Positions 31,208 to 34,318 of a stretch of 34,318 nt of DNA are shown here, piece after piece. Position numbers and translations under genes: made by a program. This DNA comes from an uncultured Erysipelotrichaceae bacterium (GTDB lineage: Bacteria > Bacillota_I > Bacilli_A > Erysipelotrichales > Erysipelotrichaceae), in NCBI GenBank assembly GCA_903789495.1, contig CAIFEQ010000005.1, positions 1 to 34,318 of the forward strand. Direction: 5' to 3'. Below the pieces are notes generated by a model. That model was not told the DNA's origin. It searched no databases and saw nothing but the letters and a program-made list of their open reading frames with translations. Every line of letters starts with the position of its first letter. Positions within the stretch are counted from its first letter, which is position 1.

Positions 31208-32262
31208 TACAGCATCGCCTTTCTGAAGAGCACTTCGGTCTGGGCCGGCACCCGTACCTGGACTTCCCGGATCTTTCCGGAAAGCGCGCACCAGCCAAGC
31301 CCGGCTATGACTGCATCCATTTTAGCCTGCGGCAGGCGTTCTGTGAACGTACGGCTCGCCGCTTCCGCACAGATCGGCTGCAGCAGCTCCCCATAGTGCT
31401 TCTGCCAGAAGGCATCGGCGTTGGCCAGCCGGGTGCGGTGAATGGGCAGTGCCCGGCTGCAGTAGAAGACCGCACTTCCTTTCTCCACACCCAGCAGATC
31501 GAGACGGACCAGGCCGCCGATCGCAAAGCTCTGCTCATCATGAAGCTGATAGACACGCGGCTTCACGGCCTGGACCGGTATCAGCTGACGCAGATCCTCT
31601 TCCCGGGTGCACATGAGCAGCGAATGCCGGATCTCGATGCCCGGCGTATCGATGAAGGTAATGCCCTCAATCTCGATCGGATTGAAATCCAGCGTCGTAC
31701 CGGGATAGCGGCTGCTGGTCAGCACGGCCTGCTGGCTCAGGCGGTTCAGGAAGGTGCTCTTGCCGGCATTGGCCCGGCCGGCGACCAGTACCGGCCTGCC
31801 CCCGCCATAGGCTCTGACGGCGCCGAAGACATCTTCGCGCAGCTTTTCAGGATCCTGCTCGCAGAGCAGGACTTCCTTTACGCGGATGCCGTATTCCTTC
31901 AGCCGGCTGTAGATGAACTGCACCAGCCTGGTATCGGAAACCGTGGCCGGCAGAAGATCCCGCTTGGTGCCGCAGAGCACGATGGTGCGGCCGTCCAGCT
32001 TGCGGGAAATGCCCGGGATCATGCTGGCTTCAAAATCAAAGAGATCGACGATCCACAGCACCAGCTTCGCATCTGCGGATCCCATCTGTTCCAGGACCTG
32101 ATCCTCGGAGATGCCGGTGCGCATGGAAAAAGTCAGATCATCATAATGGATCAGCCGGTAGCACCGCTGGCAGTAGACACTGCCCTCCTTGGGCGTATAG
32201 CCGGGTGCCTGGGGATCGCTGCTCTGCAGCACGGCCCCGCAGCCCTTACAGCGTGCCGTCAT
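31207..32262 (-). CDS. yqeH: Ribosome-biogenesis GTPase YqeH
   Basis: A 351-residue circularly permuted GTPase needed for 30S assembly. Seen: N-terminal zinc finger Cys5-x2-Cys8...Cys31-x2-Cys34; G4 TKRD (99-102) placed before G1 GRANAGKST (162-170) and G3 DTPG (205-208), which is the permuted order; a C-terminal RNA-binding region. The ATG at 32262 lies inside the end of parC (17-base overlap) after AAGGAGAGG. yqeG and aroE, which flank yqeH in Bacillus, are missing; parC takes that position. Confidence 0.96.
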   Translation of the reverse strand: MTARCKGCGAVLQSSDPQAPGYTPKEGSVYCQRCYRLIHYDDLTFSMRTGISEDQVLEQMGSADAKLVLWIVDLFDFEASMIPGISRKLDGRTIVLCGTKRDLLPATVSDTRLVQFIYSRLKEYGIRVKEVLLCEQDPEKLREDVFGAVRAYGGGRPVLVAGRANAGKSTFLNRLSQQAVLTSSRYPGTTLDFNPIEIEGITFIDTPGIEIRHSLLMCTREEDLRQLIPVQAVKPRVYQLHDEQSFAIGGLVRLDLLGVEKGSAVFYCSRALPIHRTRLANADAFWQKHYGELLQPICAEAASRTFTERLPQAKMDAVIAGLGWCALSGKIREVQVRVPAQTEVLFRKAML

Positions 32263-34318
32263 CGGAATCCTCTCCTTCCGTAAACAGACTCAGCCGTTCG
32301 ACATCGTGGCTGATCTCTTCTTCCTCTGCCGGCTCCGTCTGAGCCGGTTCTTCGTCTTCTTTATCCAGGCAGTTCTGAATCCCGTGCAGGCAGTACCAGC
32401 CGGTCTTAAGCACCAGCGGACTGCTGAAGGTCGTATCCGTGCTCTTCAGGGGCACTTCCGAGGCCTTGAGCAGCTGTTCTTCCGGATCATAGAAGGACAG
32501 GATGTCCTGTGGATGCACCTGCCGGGCAAAGCGGATCTGGCTGGGATTGGACTTCACACGCTTGGCGATATAGCTGCCCGCCCCGGGCCGGTTGAGTTCG
32601 GGAATCTCTTCCCGTCTGACCCGCTTCATGGCCCCGTTCGTGCAGACAAAGAGCACTGCCTCGCCTTCGCTCTTATAGCGGATGCCGTCGGCCAGCGTAT
32701 CGTCCTCCGCCAGATTGATGGCTTTGACCCCCTTGGTTTTAACCCCGGTTTCCGGGACCTGATCCAGGCTGTAGTGCAGAGCCCGGCCGTTCCGGCTGAC
32801 CAGCAGAACCTGGTCGCCCGCATAGGCCGCAAAGGCCCGCACGAGCTGCGCCCCCGGCTTCAGCGACATGGCCGGCAGGACCCGCCGGTTGCGCTGCACC
32901 GCCCAGTCGGCAGCCCTGGTCTTCTTGATCATGCCGTCGCTGGAGACGGTGACGATCCAGGCCGCGGTCTGCAGATCATGGATGACCACGGCATCGATGA
33001 TCTTGTCCTCGCCCGAGATGCTGACGAGCTTGTTCAGATGCGAGCCGAGATCCTTCCACTTGGCCTCTTCCATCTGCCAGACCGGCAGATAGGCATAGTT
33101 GCCCTGGCTGGTGAACAGCAGCAGGGTATCGAGCGTATCGCAGGCCAGATGGCCCAGCAGCTGATCACCTTCCTTGAGGCCGGTCGGCTTGCCTTCCGAG
33201 GCCTGGTAGGAACGCTGGGAAACCCGCTTCAGATAGCCGTCCCGGCTGACCGTGATGACCACCTGTTCGCTGGCCACCATGCTGGCCCTGTCAATCGTCA
33301 GATCCGAGACTTCCTCCTCGATGGTCGTCCGCCGCGGATCGGCGTAGTCCTTTCTGACCTGGCGGAGTTCCTGGGTGATCGTGTAGCGCAGCACCTTCGG
33401 ATTCTCCAGGATGGCCCGGGTTTCCTCCATCTTGTTGACCAGTTCGGCAAACTCATTGCGCAGCTGCGTGATGTCGGTATTGCTCAGGCGGTACAGACGC
33501 AGGGTGACGATCGCCTCGGCCTGGGGCTCATCAAAGCCGAATTCCTGCATCAGGTTGTTCTTGGCATCCGCCTTGTCCTTCGAAGCCCGGATCACGGCGA
33601 TGACCTGATCCAGGATCGAGACGGCCTTCATCAGGCCTTCGATCACGTGGCACCGGGCATCCATCCGGTTCAGCTCATAGCGGGCCCGCCGGGTGACGAC
33701 TTCCTTGCGGAAATCGATGAAGGCATCCAGCAGACCCAGCAGACCGACTTCCACCGGCTGACGGTCGATGATGCACACATTGTTATAGCTGTAGTAGATC
33801 TGCAGATCCGTGTTCTTGTAGAAATAGTTCAGGATCATGCCGGCATCGGCATCCGAGCGCACATCGACCACGATGCGCAGGCCTTCCCGGCCGCTCTCAT
33901 CGCGCACAGCCAGAATGCCGTCGATCTCCTTGTCGATGCGGATCTCATCCATCTGCCGCACCAGATCACTCTTGATCACTTCATAGGGAATCTCCGTGAT
34001 GACGATCTGTTTGTTCGTGCGCCCCTGGACGATCTCGGCCCGGGCCCGGACTACCACCCGGCCATGGCCGGTGGTAAAGGCATCCAGAATGCCCTGCCTG
34101 CCCTGCACGATTCCGCCGGTCGGAAAGTCAGGACCGGGGATATATTCCATGACTTCTTCCAGGGAACAGTGGGGATTCTGCAGGCGGTAGATGCAGGCAT
34201 CCACGACCTCCCCCAGATTGTGCGGGGGCATGTTGGTCGCATAGCCCGCCGCGATGCCGGTGGCGCCGTTGCCCAGCAGAACCGGGAAAGGAACCGGCAG
34301 GACCGTCGGTTCATTTTC
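32246..34318 (-). CDS. parC: DNA topoisomerase IV subunit A ParC, 3' part (continues past the window)
   Basis: 690 residues are present; the frame is open to the right edge, so the N-terminal part with the catalytic tyrosine is outside. Seen: ATGIAAGYATNMPPHNL region near the right edge (around residue 20 of the visible part), FYKNTDLQ, QAEAIVTLRLYRLSNTD (ParC rather than GyrA wording), and the C-terminal beta-pinwheel with repeated blades from about 340 to 600. The last 55 residues form an acidic tail ending in GEDSDDGTL. GyrA-box motif QRRGGKG is not seen, again pointing to ParC. parE would be expected just beyond the right edge. It leads the yqeH operon by overlap. Confidence 0.95.
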   Translation of the reverse strand, partial: ENEPTVLPVPFPVLLGNGATGIAAGYATNMPPHNLGEVVDACIYRLQNPHCSLEEVMEYIPGPDFPTGGIVQGRQGILDAFTTGHGRVVVRARAEIVQGRTNKQIVITEIPYEVIKSDLVRQMDEIRIDKEIDGILAVRDESGREGLRIVVDVRSDADAGMILNYFYKNTDLQIYYSYNNVCIIDRQPVEVGLLGLLDAFIDFRKEVVTRRARYELNRMDARCHVIEGLMKAVSILDQVIAVIRASKDKADAKNNLMQEFGFDEPQAEAIVTLRLYRLSNTDITQLRNEFAELVNKMEETRAILENPKVLRYTITQELRQVRKDYADPRRTTIEEEVSDLTIDRASMVASEQVVITVSRDGYLKRVSQRSYQASEGKPTGLKEGDQLLGHLACDTLDTLLLFTSQGNYAYLPVWQMEEAKWKDLGSHLNKLVSISGEDKIIDAVVIHDLQTAAWIVTVSSDGMIKKTRAADWAVQRNRRVLPAMSLKPGAQLVRAFAAYAGDQVLLVSRNGRALHYSLDQVPETGVKTKGVKAINLAEDDTLADGIRYKSEGEAVLFVCTNGAMKRVRREEIPELNRPGAGSYIAKRVKSNPSQIRFARQVHPQDILSFYDPEEQLLKASEVPLKSTDTTFSSPLVLKTGWYCLHGIQNCLDKEDEEPAQTEPAEEEEISHDVERLSLFTEGEDSDDGTL

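Noticed and set aside
1-34318. CRISPR arrays, insertion sequences, prophage, tRNA or rRNA genes
   Set aside because: No spaced direct repeats, transposase motifs, integrase or tRNA-like cloverleaf and no rRNA signature was seen on reading both strands.

Overview
The window is a GC-rich, gene-dense piece of a low-complexity Firmicutes (Bacillota) chromosome. Gene content and order resemble Bacillus subtilis neighbourhoods (ftsK next to an RNase J; pgsA-recA-rny-ymdB-miaB; gpsB next to a type B RNase P RNA; recU-ponA; dnaD-nth; yqeH-yhbY-nadD/yqeK-rsfS). No sporulation genes are seen, the cinA usually found between pgsA and recA is absent, and NadD is fused to an HD domain as in Mollicutes. Together these suggest an Erysipelotrichia-type gut anaerobe; that assignment is inference. 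No phage, insertion sequence, CRISPR array, tRNA or rRNA gene was recognised.

Layout. 1-4108: a tightly coupled minus-strand operon of two flavoprotein oxidoreductases, a small Cys-rich DUF1667 protein and a PfkB sugar kinase; bases 1-59 hold no gene I can support. 4155-9520: a small membrane protein, ffh, phosphoglucomutase, aldo/keto reductase, a short SSB and a FeoB-associated Cys-rich peptide, most with their own promoters and terminators. 9628-14394: ftsK, an RNase J2-type protein with a degenerate active site, and a RidA protein. 14427-22846: miaB, a 2[4Fe-4S] ferredoxin, an EF-G/TetM-like GTPase fused to a Rae1/YacP-type NYN nuclease, ymdB, RNase Y, recA and pgsA. 22922-24386: RNase P RNA, gpsB and a Crp/Fnr regulator. 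24505-27878 (plus strand): recU-ponA. 27911-29093: nth and dnaD. 29190-29714 (plus strand): an exported thioredoxin-like protein. 29763-34318: rsfS, a nadD-yqeK fusion, yhbY, yqeH and the 3' part of parC, read as one overlapping minus-strand operon.

Themes. The middle of the window is rich in RNA turnover and translation-linked factors: RNase Y, YmdB, RNase J2, RNase P, MiaB, and the GTPase-nuclease fusion. The fusion is the most intriguing gene: it joins a factor expected to occupy the ribosomal A-site region with a domain whose B. subtilis homologue cuts mRNA in the A site. The right end is the conserved ribosome-assembly/NAD/topoisomerase cluster. Nearly every transcript ends in a clear intrinsic terminator, and several genes have good sigma-A promoters, often with an extended -10 (TGN) element.
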